This document shows positions 1 to 9,375 of a stretch of 64,000 nucleotides of DNA, piece by piece. Positions within the stretch are counted from its first letter, which is position 1. Each line of letters opens with the position of its first letter. The notes below the pieces were generated by a model. That model did no database searches and had not been told where the DNA came from. It worked only from the letters and a program-made list of their open reading frames with translations. This DNA is from Oscillospiraceae bacterium (lineage in GTDB: Bacteria > Bacillota > Clostridia > Oscillospirales > Oscillospiraceae), in contig JAFWDQ010000015.1 of NCBI GenBank assembly GCA_017516065.1, positions 124,001 through 188,000 of the forward strand, in the 5' to 3' direction. Position numbers and translations under genes: made by a program.

Positions 1-2
1 CC

Positions 3-1394
3 GGGACCCGGAGCCTGATCCTGGAGGCCATGGGCCGCCGGGCCAATCTGATCCTGCTGAACGGCGACGGGCGGATCCTGGACTGTATCCGCCGGGTGGA
101 TCCCTCCATGTCCCCGGACCGCCCCGTACTGCCGGGGCTGTTTTACCGTCTGCCCCCGGACCAGGGGAAGGCGGATTTTCTGGAGACGGAGGAGAGCGCG
201 ATCGCCGGATTGCTGGCGGCGGCGCCGGAGGAAAGAAAGATATCCGATTGGCTGCTGGACACCTTCAGCGGCCTGTCGCCGCTGCTCTGCCGGGAGACGG
301 CCTTTCTGGCCGTCGGTGACACCGAGGGCCGCATCACACCGGAAAACCGGGACGCGGTCAAGGCCGTCCTTTTCCGCCTGCACCGGCGTATCCGGGAGAA
401 CGACTTCACCCCCGTGGTCCTGACCCGGGAGGACGGCGGCATGGACTTCTCCTGTCTGCCCATTCTGCAGTACGGTCCGGTCATGGAGGAGCGAAAGACC
501 TTCTCCGACCTGCTGGACGGCTTCTACGCCGCCCGGGATCTGCGGGAGCGGATGCAGCGGCAGGGAAGAGAGCTGTTCCAGACTGTGTCCCTGGCCCGGG
601 ACCGGCTGGCCCGGAAGCTGGCGGCCCAGAAAAAAGAGCTGGAGCGGGCCGGGAACCGGGAGAAGGACCGGAAGTACGGCGACCTGGTCACCGCCAACCT
701 TTATCGCATGGAGCGGGGGATGCAGAGCCTGAAAACGGAGGATTTCTACGATCCGGACCAGCGGGAGATCGAGATCCCCCTGGACCCCCTGCTGACGCCC
801 CAGCAGAATGCCGCCCGGTACTACAAGCGGTACAACAAGGCGAAGACGGCGGAGCAGGTGCTCCTCCGGGAGGTGGAGAAGGGGGAAGAGGAACTCCGGT
901 ATCTGGACAGCGTGGCGGACCTTCTCAGCCGCGCCGAGAGCGAGAGCGAGCTGGAGGACATCCGCCGGGAGCTGGAGTCCGGCGGATGGCTGAAAAAGCG
1001 GGGCGGCAGGAAAGCCGCAAAGCGTCCTCCCGCCAGACCGCTGGAATTTCACAGCAGCAGCGGCGTGCCGATCCTGGTGGGCCGCAGCAACACGCAAAAC
1101 GACGAACTGACCCTGCGGACGGCCCGGAAGGACGAGATCTGGCTCCACGTTCAGAAGCAGCCTGGCTCCCACGTGATCCTCCGCACCGAAGGCAGAGAGC
1201 CGGACCAGCGGAGCCTTGTGGAGGCGGCGCAGCTGGCGGCGTATTATTCCCGCGCCCGGGACAGTCAGAACGTCCCCGTGGACTGGACCCGGGTCAGGTA
1301 TGTGAAAAAGCCCTCCGGGGCCCGGCCCGGCATGGTGATCTACACCAACTACAGCACCCTCACCGTGGACCCGAAGGGGCCCGGCGGACGCTGA
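3..1394 (+). CDS. rqcH: RqcH (NFACT family), 5'-truncated by window edge
   Basis: The frame is open from base 3 and stops at TGA 1392-1394, leaving about 463 residues of a family that is usually near 570-590 aa, so the N-terminus lies outside the window. The visible part starts at the end of NFACT-N (MGRRANLILLNGDGRI), passes through a long charged helical/coiled-coil stretch, and ends in the NFACT-R domain (VGRSNTQNDELT, then DEIWLHVQ). Known role of the family: RqcH binds stalled 50S-peptidyl-tRNA complexes and recruits tRNA-Ala to add alanine tails in ribosome-associated quality control. Older annotations call it a fibronectin-binding protein. The next gene follows after 18 bp, so the two may share a transcript. 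Confidence 0.93.
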   Translation, partial: GTRSLILEAMGRRANLILLNGDGRILDCIRRVDPSMSPDRPVLPGLFYRLPPDQGKADFLETEESAIAGLLAAAPEERKISDWLLDTFSGLSPLLCRETAFLAVGDTEGRITPENRDAVKAVLFRLHRRIRENDFTPVVLTREDGGMDFSCLPILQYGPVMEERKTFSDLLDGFYAARDLRERMQRQGRELFQTVSLARDRLARKLAAQKKELERAGNREKDRKYGDLVTANLYRMERGMQSLKTEDFYDPDQREIEIPLDPLLTPQQNAARYYKRYNKAKTAEQVLLREVEKGEEELRYLDSVADLLSRAESESELEDIRRELESGGWLKKRGGRKAAKRPPARPLEFHSSSGVPILVGRSNTQNDELTLRTARKDEIWLHVQKQPGSHVILRTEGREPDQRSLVEAAQLAAYYSRARDSQNVPVDWTRVRYVKKPSGARPGMVIYTNYSTLTVDPKGPGGR

Positions 1395-1412
1395 TCTGCT
1401 TTGGAGCGTCAG

Positions 1413-2129
1413 ATGAACTGTCAAATCATGTTGAACGGGCGACAGGTGGAGTATGAGCTCCATCGAAAGCCGGTAAAAAACATCAACCTCAGGATCCGGC
1501 CGGACGGCAGTGTGTACGTCTCTGCCAACCAGCTTGTCCCGCAGTTCGTGATCGAGAACTTCCTGCGGAAAAAGGCCGACTCGATCCTCGGGGCGCTGGA
1601 CCATTATGCCCGGACGGAGGCCTGCTCCCCCTGGGCGAAGCGGTATGCTGACGGGGAGACCATCCGGGTCCTGGGCCGTGACAGACGCCTGCGGGTGGTA
1701 CAGGCGGCAAAGAACCGCGTGGAGGACGACGGAGGACTCCTGACTCTGGCGGTGAAGGATCCGGCGGATATCGAGCTGAAAAAGCGCACTTTGGACCGGT
1801 GGCTGCAGCAGCTGTGCCGGGACACCGTGCGGTCCCTGTGCCTGCAGGTCTGGCCGGTATTCCGGGCATATGGCGTGGCGTTTCCGGAGCTCAGATTCCG
1901 TACCATGACGTCCCGCTGGGGCAGTTGTCAGCCCACCCGGGGCGTCGTGACGTTCAACTATACCCTGGTGGGGATGCCGATCCCCTGCATCGAATACGTC
2001 GTGATCCACGAGTTCACGCACTTTCTGTGTCCCGATCACTCCGAACGGTTCCATGCCCTCCTCTCCGGCTTTCTGCCGGACTGGCGGGAGCGCAAATACA
2101 TGCTGGATCACCCGTATACCTGCAGGTAA
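1413..2129 (+). CDS. YgjP/DUF45-type zinc metallopeptidase
   Basis: 238-residue cytosolic protein with the YgjP/WLM-like architecture: an N-terminal beta-rich part (KNINLRIRPDGSVYVSA), a basic middle, then SRWGSC followed by the zincin motif HEFTH (His199, Glu200, His203) and a third ligand region CPDHSERFH. In this family the protein is a predicted zinc peptidase related to M48 and SprT; substrates are not established. I start it at ATG 1413 because GGAG at 1403-1406 lies 6 nt upstream; a TTG at 1401 would add four residues but has no ribosome site. It closes just before a bidirectional terminator. Confidence 0.85.
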   Translation: MNCQIMLNGRQVEYELHRKPVKNINLRIRPDGSVYVSANQLVPQFVIENFLRKKADSILGALDHYARTEACSPWAKRYADGETIRVLGRDRRLRVVQAAKNRVEDDGGLLTLAVKDPADIELKKRTLDRWLQQLCRDTVRSLCLQVWPVFRAYGVAFPELRFRTMTSRWGSCQPTRGVVTFNYTLVGMPIPCIEYVVIHEFTHFLCPDHSERFHALLSGFLPDWRERKYMLDHPYTCR

Positions 2130-2150
2130 CGGGTACACGGCAAAACAAAA

Positions 2151-2191
2151 CAGCGCCGGGCAGAAGCTGCCCGGCGCTGTCGTGCGTTTTT
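2151..2191. terminator. rho-independent terminator, probably bidirectional
   Basis: 13-bp perfect GC-rich stem (2151-2163 with 2167-2179, loop AAG) followed by a T-rich run on the plus strand. It sits between two convergent genes, the YgjP-like gene (plus) and the DivIVA-like gene (minus). Confidence 0.85.
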
Positions 2192-2208
2192 CGGTTTTCC
2201 GGCCCCGC

Positions 2209-2874
2209 TCACTCACCCGGCACTTCCCCGGGAAGGGGCTGCCCCGGCGTGAGAGGCGGCTCCATGGCCGCGGCCCGGACGTCCTGGAGACGGTCGCTGA
2301 CGGCGGAGAAATAGGTTCCCAGCCGCTCAAAGACGCCGGTGACGTCCTGCAGCTCCTGACGGAACTTCGCATAGGCGGAATCCGACTTGACCCAGGTGTC
2401 GTCATAGGCCTGCTGGGCCTCCAGCACGGCGGCCAGCAGGTCGCCCTTGAGCTGGTCGGCATGACCGCAGGCGGCGGCCTCGATGGCGGCGGCCCGGGTG
2501 TGGGCGTCCAGCTCGATGCCGGTGAGACGGCTCTGGATGGCCTGATATTTTTTGGACAGGGGCTCGAGCTCCTCGTTCTTTGCGTTGGCCTCGCTGAGCT
2601 GTTCCCGCAGGGCGTCCCGCTCCTGCTTCACAGACTCCAGCTCGTCATTTGCGGCCTTCAGCGCCGCCATTTGCTCCTCCATCTCGGCGATCTGCCGCCG
2701 CAGGCCGTCGATCTCGCCCTGCAGGGCGGTCTTTTCCTCCCTGAGAGCCCGGATCTCCTGCTGGTCGGTCTCGGAGCGTTCCTGACAGGTGCGGGAGGCG
2801 TCCTCGATGTAGTGCAGGACGTCGTCGCGGTTGAAGCCGCCGAGAAAGCTGCTGCGAAAGCGTTTACTCTCCAT
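2209..2874 (-). CDS. DivIVA-domain coiled-coil protein
   Basis: 221-residue protein beginning MESKRFRSSFLGGFNRDDVLHY, which matches the N-terminal lipid-binding/crossed-loop segment of DivIVA-like proteins (F-x-G-[FY]-x-x-x-[DE]-V). A long continuous coiled coil follows (about residues 30-110, rich in E, Q, K, R heptads), then an alpha-helical tail and a Pro/Gly-rich C-terminus. Family members mark curved membrane and organise division, wall synthesis or sporulation; which of these applies here cannot be told. Start chosen at 2874 because GGGAGGAA lies 8 nt upstream; an ATG further upstream would run through that ribosome site. Confidence 0.75.
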   Translation of the reverse strand: MESKRFRSSFLGGFNRDDVLHYIEDASRTCQERSETDQQEIRALREEKTALQGEIDGLRRQIAEMEEQMAALKAANDELESVKQERDALREQLSEANAKNEELEPLSKKYQAIQSRLTGIELDAHTRAAAIEAAACGHADQLKGDLLAAVLEAQQAYDDTWVKSDSAYAKFRQELQDVTGVFERLGTYFSAVSDRLQDVRAAAMEPPLTPGQPLPGEVPGE

Positions 2875-2917
2875 AGATGTTTCCTCCCACATAAGACAAT
2901 TTTTTCCTGTTGTCCCG

Positions 2918-2946
2918 ATTGTAGCACATTTTATCCGCCGGCGCAA
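2918..2946 (-). promoter_or_regulatory. sigma-A-type promoter for the DivIVA-like gene
   Basis: On the minus strand TTGCGC (2941-2946), 17-nt spacer, TACAAT (2918-2923). The -35 overlaps the last bases before the mnmA stop, so the DivIVA-like gene can be transcribed separately from the upstream minus-strand run. Confidence 0.6.
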
Positions 2947-2949
2947 TCC

Positions 2950-3975
2950 TCATTTCGCCCTGCGGATCACCCCGCCGCCGACGACGACGTCCCCGTCGTA
3001 GAACACGGCGGTCTGCCCCGGCGTCACCGCCCGCTGAGGCTGGTCGAATTCCAGCACCGCGCCGTCCTCCGCGGGGTACAGAGTGGCGGGGGCGTCCTTC
3101 TGCCGGTACCGTGTCCGGGCCGCTACCCGGAGCGGCCTCGTCAGCGTTTCGAAGGGATAGTAAAGCACGTCGGTCACCCAGGTCCGGGTGGTGTAGAGCA
3201 TGGATTCATCCCCCAGCACCACGGCGTTGGTCTCCGGCCGCTTGTCCACTACGTAGAGCCGCCGGTCCGACGCCACGCCGGTGCCCCGCCGCTGGCCCAG
3301 AGTGTAGCAGGGGAGCCCCTGATGCCGTCCCAGTACATGGCCCTGGGCGTCGACAAAATCCCCCTCGGTCAGCGGCAGCCGGGACCGGAGAAAGGGCAGA
3401 TGGTCTCCGTCGGGGAGAAAGCAGATATCCTGACTCTCCCGGGAAGAGGCGCAGGTAAGTCCCGCCTCCTCCGCCAGGGCCCGGACCTCCGGCTTCGTCA
3501 GCCCGCCCAGAGGGAAACGGATCTTCGACAGCTGCGCCTGGGTGAGCCCGGCGAGAAAGTAGCTCTGATCCTTGGTGGGATCTGCGCCCCGGAGCAGGAT
3601 CCGGCGTCCGCTGCCCGAGTCATATCGGAGCCGGGCATAGTGCCCCGTGGCCACGGCGTCACAGCCCAAAGCCAGGGCCTCCTCCAGCAGCGCGCCGAAC
3701 TTGACGGTCCGGTTGCAGAGCACGCAGGGATTGGGCGTCTCGCCCCGGCCGTAGATGGCGGCAAAGGGTTCCATCACGTTTTCCCGGAAGGCCTTCCGGA
3801 GATCGAAGACATGATGGGGGATCCCCAGTGCCCGGGCCTGTTCTTCGGCGGCGGACACGTCGGCGCCGTCAAACAGCAGCGCCGTACCGCCCACCACGTC
3901 ATGTCCCTCCCGGAGCAGCAGCAGCGCCGTAACGGTGCTGTCCACACCGCCGCTCATGGCGGCCAGTATCTTCAT
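2950..3975 (-). CDS. mnmA: tRNA-uridine 2-sulfurtransferase MnmA
   Basis: 341-residue enzyme that thiolates U34 at position 2 in tRNA-Lys, -Glu and -Gln. The PP-loop SGGVDST is at residues 8-14, the catalytic cysteine sits in NPCVLCN (Cys87) and the second active-site cysteine in SQDICF (Cys185); GHYARL and the C-terminal beta barrel are present. Length is normal for the family. An in-frame GTG at 3984 lies inside the ribosome site AAGGAGG (3984-3990); ATG 3975 is 8 nt downstream of it and is the better start. It follows the EamA gene by 13 bp in a minus-strand cluster. Confidence 0.96.
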   Translation of the reverse strand: MKILAAMSGGVDSTVTALLLLREGHDVVGGTALLFDGADVSAAEEQARALGIPHHVFDLRKAFRENVMEPFAAIYGRGETPNPCVLCNRTVKFGALLEEALALGCDAVATGHYARLRYDSGSGRRILLRGADPTKDQSYFLAGLTQAQLSKIRFPLGGLTKPEVRALAEEAGLTCASSRESQDICFLPDGDHLPFLRSRLPLTEGDFVDAQGHVLGRHQGLPCYTLGQRRGTGVASDRRLYVVDKRPETNAVVLGDESMLYTTRTWVTDVLYYPFETLTRPLRVAARTRYRQKDAPATLYPAEDGAVLEFDQPQRAVTPGQTAVFYDGDVVVGGGVIRRAK

Positions 3976-3988
3976 ATACCGCACCTCC

Positions 3989-4891
3989 TTACGGGTCCGT
4001 CTCCGCGGACTCTTTTTTGCGGCGAAGGAAGGAGAATTTTGTCTCGGCGGAGAGGACCGCCAGGAAGATCAGCACGAAGCCCACGGCGGCCCGGGGTGTC
4101 AGGGTGTCCTGGCCCACGAGGATGGCGAACAGAGCCCCGAAGACGGACTCCAGAGACAACAGTACCGCGGCGGCGGCGGGGGGACAGTATTTCTGCCCGA
4201 TGTTCTGGAACAGCAGCGCGATGACGGTGCACATCAGCGCAAGATACACCAGAGGCAGGAGGCTTCCGGCGGGCAGAACGTCGGGCATGCTGCCGGTGCC
4301 CAGACAGAAGATCCAGGACAGCACCGCCGCCATGACAAATTGGAGCACCGACAGCAGCAGCACGTCGTATTTCTGGGCAAACCGTGCGCCGCAGATGATG
4401 TGCAGAGCGTAAAACACCGCGCCCAGCAGGGTCAGCAGATCGCCGCGCCCCATGGAAAATCCGCCCCGGAGGGACAGAAAGCCGATGCCCGCCACCAGCA
4501 GCACCGCGCCGATGACGTGGAACAGATCCGGCCGCTGCCGATAGAACAGCCAGGCGAAAAACGGCACCATGACGCAGTAGGCGGCGGTGAGAAAGGCGTT
4601 GTTGGAGGCGGAGGTCTCCGCCAGCCCGTAGGTCTGGGCGGTATAGGCCAGAAACAGCAGCACGCCCATGAGCAGGCCCCGGGGGAACAGCCCGGCAGGG
4701 GAGCCCTTCCACCGGCGCAGAAAGATCAGTCCCAGCAAAACGGCGGCGACGGTGAAGCGAAAGGCCAGAAGGAAAAAGACCGGCACCTGATCCACCGTGT
4801 TCTTCATGATGAAAAAGGAGGAGCCCCAGATCAGCGCCGCGGCGAAGAGCATGGGCCGGGCCAGCTTGGAAAGCGTAGATTTTTCAGACAT
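3989..4891 (-). CDS. EamA-family (DMT superfamily) permease
   Basis: 300-residue integral membrane protein with about ten hydrophobic segments forming two EamA repeats; the first repeat carries the typical start ALIWGSSFFIMK near residue 20. Members export amino acids, nucleotides or other metabolites; the substrate cannot be read from sequence. The C-terminus is short and basic (LRRKKES). It is placed between the glycosylase gene and mnmA with 21-bp and 13-bp gaps, consistent with co-transcription, though no functional link to its neighbours is apparent. Confidence 0.88.
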   Translation of the reverse strand: MSEKSTLSKLARPMLFAAALIWGSSFFIMKNTVDQVPVFFLLAFRFTVAAVLLGLIFLRRWKGSPAGLFPRGLLMGVLLFLAYTAQTYGLAETSASNNAFLTAAYCVMVPFFAWLFYRQRPDLFHVIGAVLLVAGIGFLSLRGGFSMGRGDLLTLLGAVFYALHIICGARFAQKYDVLLLSVLQFVMAAVLSWIFCLGTGSMPDVLPAGSLLPLVYLALMCTVIALLFQNIGQKYCPPAAAAVLLSLESVFGALFAILVGQDTLTPRAAVGFVLIFLAVLSAETKFSFLRRKKESAETDP

Positions 4892-4912
4892 CAGCAGTGA
4901 TTCTCCGATCCG

Positions 4913-5536
4913 TCAGATTTCATCTTCCGCCAGTGTGAAGCGCCAGGGGAAATCCACGGCCTCCTCGGCATAGTCGATCCCGATGCGGGGCCCGGTCCCG
5001 ATATGAAAGGGCCGTTGGGGCACGGAGGGCAGTCCCGCGTCGGCGGGGTCGTCGCAGAGAAACAGCGTCTGCCCGCACAGATCCAGCCCGTTCTGCGCGG
5101 CGGTGAGGCCCATGGCCAGGGTCAGCTTGCCGGGCCCGTTGAGAAAATTCTTCCGCCGGTAGGCCGTCCAGCCCCCGGCGGAGCCGCCGAAGCGATGCCG
5201 GAACAGAGCGCTCTCGTCCCCTGCGGGGGCGGCGCCCCGGAGCAGCACGGCGCAGGGCTCGCCCTCGGGCTCCGTGACGATATTGAGGCAGTAGTACATG
5301 CCGTAGATAAAATAGATATAGGCGTGGCCCGGGGGCCCGAACATGACGGAGGTCCGCTTCGTCCTTCGGTAGTTGTAGGCATGGCAGGCCTTGTCGATGG
5401 GGCCCACATAGGCCTCCGTCTCCGTCAGACGGACGCACAGGGTCTCGCCCTCCAGCCGGTGGACCAGATACTTGCCCAGCAGCTCCCGGGCCACCGTGAC
5501 GGTATCCCGCTCATAGAAGGCGCGGTCCAGCTTCAT
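4913..5536 (-). CDS. 3-methyladenine DNA glycosylase (AAG/MPG family)
   Basis: 207 residues, the usual length of bacterial AAG-type glycosylases. Recognisable family blocks are LLGKYLVHR near residue 20, the active-site stretch TETEAYVGPIDKACHAY (about 40-55) containing the catalytic Glu, and GHAYIYFIYGMYYCLN followed by AVLLRGAAP, and NGPGKLTLAMG. It excises alkylated purines and hypoxanthine from DNA as the first step of base-excision repair. It lies 15 bp after pcrA, so two DNA-repair genes are adjacent in one minus-strand unit. Confidence 0.93.
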   Translation of the reverse strand: MKLDRAFYERDTVTVARELLGKYLVHRLEGETLCVRLTETEAYVGPIDKACHAYNYRRTKRTSVMFGPPGHAYIYFIYGMYYCLNIVTEPEGEPCAVLLRGAAPAGDESALFRHRFGGSAGGWTAYRRKNFLNGPGKLTLAMGLTAAQNGLDLCGQTLFLCDDPADAGLPSVPQRPFHIGTGPRIGIDYAEEAVDFPWRFTLAEDEI

Positions 5537-5551
5537 GGAATCATCTCCGTT

Positions 5552-7918
5552 TTACAGCTTCTTCATCTGGGCCATGGCGGTCTTGAACAGCAGCCGCTTC
5601 GTGCCCACCCGGTCAAAGGCGATCTCCAGCAGGGCGTCGCCGCCCACGGGCTGCACCTTCGTCACGGTGCCGCGTCCGAAGGCCCGATGCTCCACCTGAT
5701 CGCCCGCCTGCAGAGACACCTTTGGGGCTGTCCGGGGCGCCGCCGTCGGGACCGGCTTTTTGTTTCGGGACGGCAGAGAGGCGGCAGAGCGATATTCCTG
5801 CCGGGGCTGGGGCGGCGCCTTGGGACGGCTGCCCATGCGCCGGACCAGCTGCTCCGGGATCTCCTCCAGAAACCGGGAGGGTGGATTGGCGCTGGTGCGG
5901 CCGAAGAGCATCCGGTGCTCCGTGTGCAGAAGCGTCAGCTCCTCCTTGGCCCGGGTCATGGCCACGTAGCACAGCCGCCGCTCCTCCTCCAGATCCTCCG
6001 GCTCGCTGAGACTGCGGTAGCCCGGGAAAATACCCTCCTCCATGCCCACCAGGTACACGCAGGGGTACTCCAGTCCCTTGGCGCTGTGCATGCTCATCAG
6101 GTGCACGCAGTCGTCGCCCACGGATTCGTCGTCCAGATCCGTATAGAGGGCCACCATGTCCAGAAAGCCTGCCAGAGAGGGATCGTCCTCCGCCTCGGCG
6201 TACTGCTCCAGACTGGTCTTCAGTTCCTTTACGTTCTCTGCCCGGGACTCATTTTCCCGCTTGCCCTCCAGGGCCTGCAGGTACCCGCTGCGCTCCAGCA
6301 GCAGCTCGTACAGCTCCGGCAGAGACAGGGTATCCATCTGGGCGCGCAGGTCGTCGATCATGGCCGTGAAGGCCAGAAAACGGGGCGCGGAGCGCTGCAG
6401 CTCCGGGTACCGGTCCGCCCGGGAGATGACGGTATAGAGGGAGCAGCCGGCCTCCTCGGCCAGAGCGGCGGCCACCGCCAGGCTCCGCTCGCCGATACCC
6501 CGGGGAGGATTGTTCACCACCCGCCGGAGCCGCAGCTCGTCGGCGGGATTCAGCAGGACCCAGAGGTAGGCGATCATATCCTTGATCTCCGCCCGGCTGA
6601 AGAAGGGTGTGCCGCCGTAGACCCGGTAGGGGATACCGTCCCGCTTGAAGGCATATTCCAGCTGCTGGGACTGAGCGTTCATGCGGTAGAGCACCGCCGA
6701 ATCCCGCCAGGGGCGGCCCCGGCGGCAGGCGTCCAGGACCCGCAGGGCCACATACTGGGCTTCCTCCCGCTCATCCGCCGCCATGTAGACGGTGATGGGA
6801 CTGCCGGCGCTGTGTTCCGTCCACAGCTCCTTGCCCTTGCGGCCCTGGTTGTTCCGGATCACGGCGTTGGCGGCGTCCAGGATATTCTGGGTGGAGCGGT
6901 AGTTCTGCTCCAGTCGGATCACCCGGGCGTTGGGATAGTGCTTTTCAAAATCGAGGATATTCCAGATGGTGGCTCCCCGGAATTTATAGATGCTCTGGTC
7001 GTCGTCGCCCACCACGCAGAGATTGCCCCGGCCCCCGGCCAGCAGGGAGGCCAGCAGATACTGGGCGTGGTTGGTGTCCTGATACTCGTCGATGAGCACG
7101 TAGTGAAAGCGGTTCTGCCAGTGCAGACGCACGTCCTCGTGCTGCTGCAGGAGCCGGACGGTCCAGTGGATCAGATCGTCGAAGTCCATGGCGTTGGCCT
7201 CCCGCAGGGCCTGCTGATAGGCGGCGTAGGCCTTGGCGATGCCCGGCAGGCGCACGTCATAGCTGTCGGCGGCCTCGTCGGCCAGCTCGCCGGGAGAGCG
7301 CAGGTTGTCCTTGGCCTGGGAAATCCTGCCCAGCACGGTTTTGGGCGGGTACATCCGGTCATCCAGATTCAGTTCCGCCAGCACGCGCTTGATCACCCGG
7401 AGACTGTCGTCGGCGTCGTAGACGGTGAACCGGGTGTCGAAGCCCAGCCGGTCCGCGTCCCGGCGCAGGATGCGCAGGCAGGCGGAGTGGAAGGTGGAAG
7501 CCCACACGTCCCGGCCCCGGGGCCCCAGCCGGTCCTCCAGCCGCGCCTTGAGCTCGTTGGCGGCCCGGTTGGTGAAGGTGATGGCCAGCACCTGCCAGGG
7601 TGCAGGCGGCTCCACGGCACACAGACGCCGCAGACGGTCCGGATCCTCGTCCGGGCTGCAGGTCTCCAGAAAGAGCAGCTCCTCCTCTGTGACCCACTCC
7701 GGCACCTCGTCGCAGTCGGAGCCACGACCGAACTGGAGCAGGTTGGCGATCCGGTGGATCAGCACGGTGGTCTTGCCGCTGCCGGCGCCGGCCAGCAGGA
7801 GCAGAGGCCCCTCCGTGGCCAGCACGCCCTGCCGCTGCTGGGGGTTCAGGGCGTCGAATTCCCGGGCGATGCAGGCCCGCCGTGCTCTGCAGTATCGGTT
7901 GTTCAGCGTATCGTTCAT
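5552..7918 (-). CDS. pcrA: UvrD/PcrA-type superfamily 1 DNA helicase
   Basis: 788-residue helicase with the SF1A motifs in order: Walker A GAGSGKTT near residue 43, FTNRAANELKAR (Ia), DEYQDTN (II), GDDDQSIYKFRGA (III), LEQNYRS (IV), and the C-terminal MSMHSAKGLEYPCVYLVG and VAMTRAKEEL. A Tudor-like C-terminal domain (GDQVEHRAFGRGTV) is the RNA-polymerase-binding part in PcrA. An acidic insertion of roughly 45 residues separates motif I from Ia (from about DCDEVPEW to EPPAP), longer than in Bacillus PcrA. It acts in repair, replication restart and transcription-coupled processes. It is first in a minus-strand cluster with the glycosylase, permease and mnmA. Confidence 0.95.
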   Translation of the reverse strand: MNDTLNNRYCRARRACIAREFDALNPQQRQGVLATEGPLLLLAGAGSGKTTVLIHRIANLLQFGRGSDCDEVPEWVTEEELLFLETCSPDEDPDRLRRLCAVEPPAPWQVLAITFTNRAANELKARLEDRLGPRGRDVWASTFHSACLRILRRDADRLGFDTRFTVYDADDSLRVIKRVLAELNLDDRMYPPKTVLGRISQAKDNLRSPGELADEAADSYDVRLPGIAKAYAAYQQALREANAMDFDDLIHWTVRLLQQHEDVRLHWQNRFHYVLIDEYQDTNHAQYLLASLLAGGRGNLCVVGDDDQSIYKFRGATIWNILDFEKHYPNARVIRLEQNYRSTQNILDAANAVIRNNQGRKGKELWTEHSAGSPITVYMAADEREEAQYVALRVLDACRRGRPWRDSAVLYRMNAQSQQLEYAFKRDGIPYRVYGGTPFFSRAEIKDMIAYLWVLLNPADELRLRRVVNNPPRGIGERSLAVAAALAEEAGCSLYTVISRADRYPELQRSAPRFLAFTAMIDDLRAQMDTLSLPELYELLLERSGYLQALEGKRENESRAENVKELKTSLEQYAEAEDDPSLAGFLDMVALYTDLDDESVGDDCVHLMSMHSAKGLEYPCVYLVGMEEGIFPGYRSLSEPEDLEEERRLCYVAMTRAKEELTLLHTEHRMLFGRTSANPPSRFLEEIPEQLVRRMGSRPKAPPQPRQEYRSAASLPSRNKKPVPTAAPRTAPKVSLQAGDQVEHRAFGRGTVTKVQPVGGDALLEIAFDRVGTKRLLFKTAMAQMKKL

Positions 7919-7950
7919 GGCGCTCTCTTTCCCTGTATAAGTATCAAATT

Positions 7951-7979
7951 ATTTTATCATATTTCCACCGTCAATGCAA
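7951..7979 (-). promoter_or_regulatory. sigma-A-type promoter for the pcrA cluster
   Basis: Minus strand TTGCAT (7974-7979), 17-nt spacer, TAAAAT (7951-7956), about 30 bp ahead of the pcrA start codon. Confidence 0.65.
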
Positions 7980-8049
7980 GGCGGTTGCGTCGGGGGACGG
8001 GCGTACAGAAGGAGAAAGGAGAGCCCCAAAAATTTTTTCGGGCAGGGGG

Positions 8050-8078
8050 TTGACAGACAGGGAAAAGCGTGCTATCAT
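8050..8078 (+). promoter_or_regulatory. sigma-A-type promoter for the cysK transcript
   Basis: Perfect TTGACA (8050-8055), 17-nt spacer and TATCAT (8073-8078). Start of transcription is expected near 8085, giving a leader of roughly 140 nt before cysK that carries a short ORF. Confidence 0.75.
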
Positions 8079-8127
8079 AATACCTACAAAACACATAGGC
8101 GTTATGAGAATATGGAGATGACCCACA

Positions 8128-8160
8128 ATGACTGTCAAATATCCATACGGGCGATGTTGA
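8128..8160 (+). CDS. putative 10-codon leader peptide ahead of cysK
   Basis: ATG 8128 to TGA 8160 encodes MTVKYPYGRC; GGAG at 8114-8117 lies 10 nt upstream of the ATG. The last sense codon is TGT (Cys). The stop is followed at once by a small hairpin (GGCCG, loop AAA, CGGTC) before the cysK ribosome site. The position and the terminal Cys codon suggest a possible translation-coupled cysteine sensor, but this rests only on the arrangement; such a short ORF could occur by chance and may not be translated. Confidence 0.35.
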   Translation: MTVKYPYGRC

Positions 8161-8225
8161 GGCCGAAACGGTCCGTGTGAAACGCAAAAAACTGAATTAT
8201 CTTAATGAAAAAGGAGAGCATGACC

Positions 8226-9155
<930 letters not shown>

Positions 9156-9162
9156 CCTCCAT

Positions 9163-9310
9163 CAAATCAAAACCGCTTCGCCGGGTTTTGATTTGAGAGA
9201 GCTGCGCTTCGCTTCCCGCACGCCATAGGGCGCACGGGCGCTCCGCGAGAAGTGTTTTTCCGCAGCACAAAGGGGTGCGCCCGGCATTCCTCCTGATACA
9301 ACTCTTGTAC
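9163..9310 (+). repeat. dispersed multi-hairpin repeat, divergent copy (copy C)
   Basis: Directly after cysK lies a hairpin (AATCAAAACC ... GGTTTTGATT, about 9166-9194), then GAGAGAGCTGCG, CGCACG/GCGCACG blocks and GCGAGAAGTGTTTTTCCG (around 9246-9263). The same order, hairpin then GAGAGAGCTTGCGG then GCGCACGC then GAGAGGTGTTTTTTCCG, is seen at 52595-52772. The second half of the element is not clearly conserved here. No ORF is supported in this stretch. Confidence 0.5.
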
Positions 9311-9316
9311 AAACCT

Positions 9317-9363
9317 AAAAGAAGTCCGCCGCAGTGAAGAACACTGCGGCGGACTTCTTCTTA
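9317..9363. terminator. bidirectional rho-independent terminator
   Basis: 18-bp perfect stem (9319-9336 with 9342-9359, 5-nt loop), preceded by A residues and followed by T-rich sequence, so it can serve both cysK (plus) and the convergent BMP lipoprotein gene (minus). Confidence 0.88.
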
Positions 9364-9375
9364 TTGCAGCCGGTA

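Noticed and set aside
5003..8053. 1016-codon open frame on the plus strand
   Set aside because: Entirely antisense to the well-supported glycosylase and pcrA genes; His/Gln/Gly-rich, no ribosome site; a shadow of high GC codon structure.
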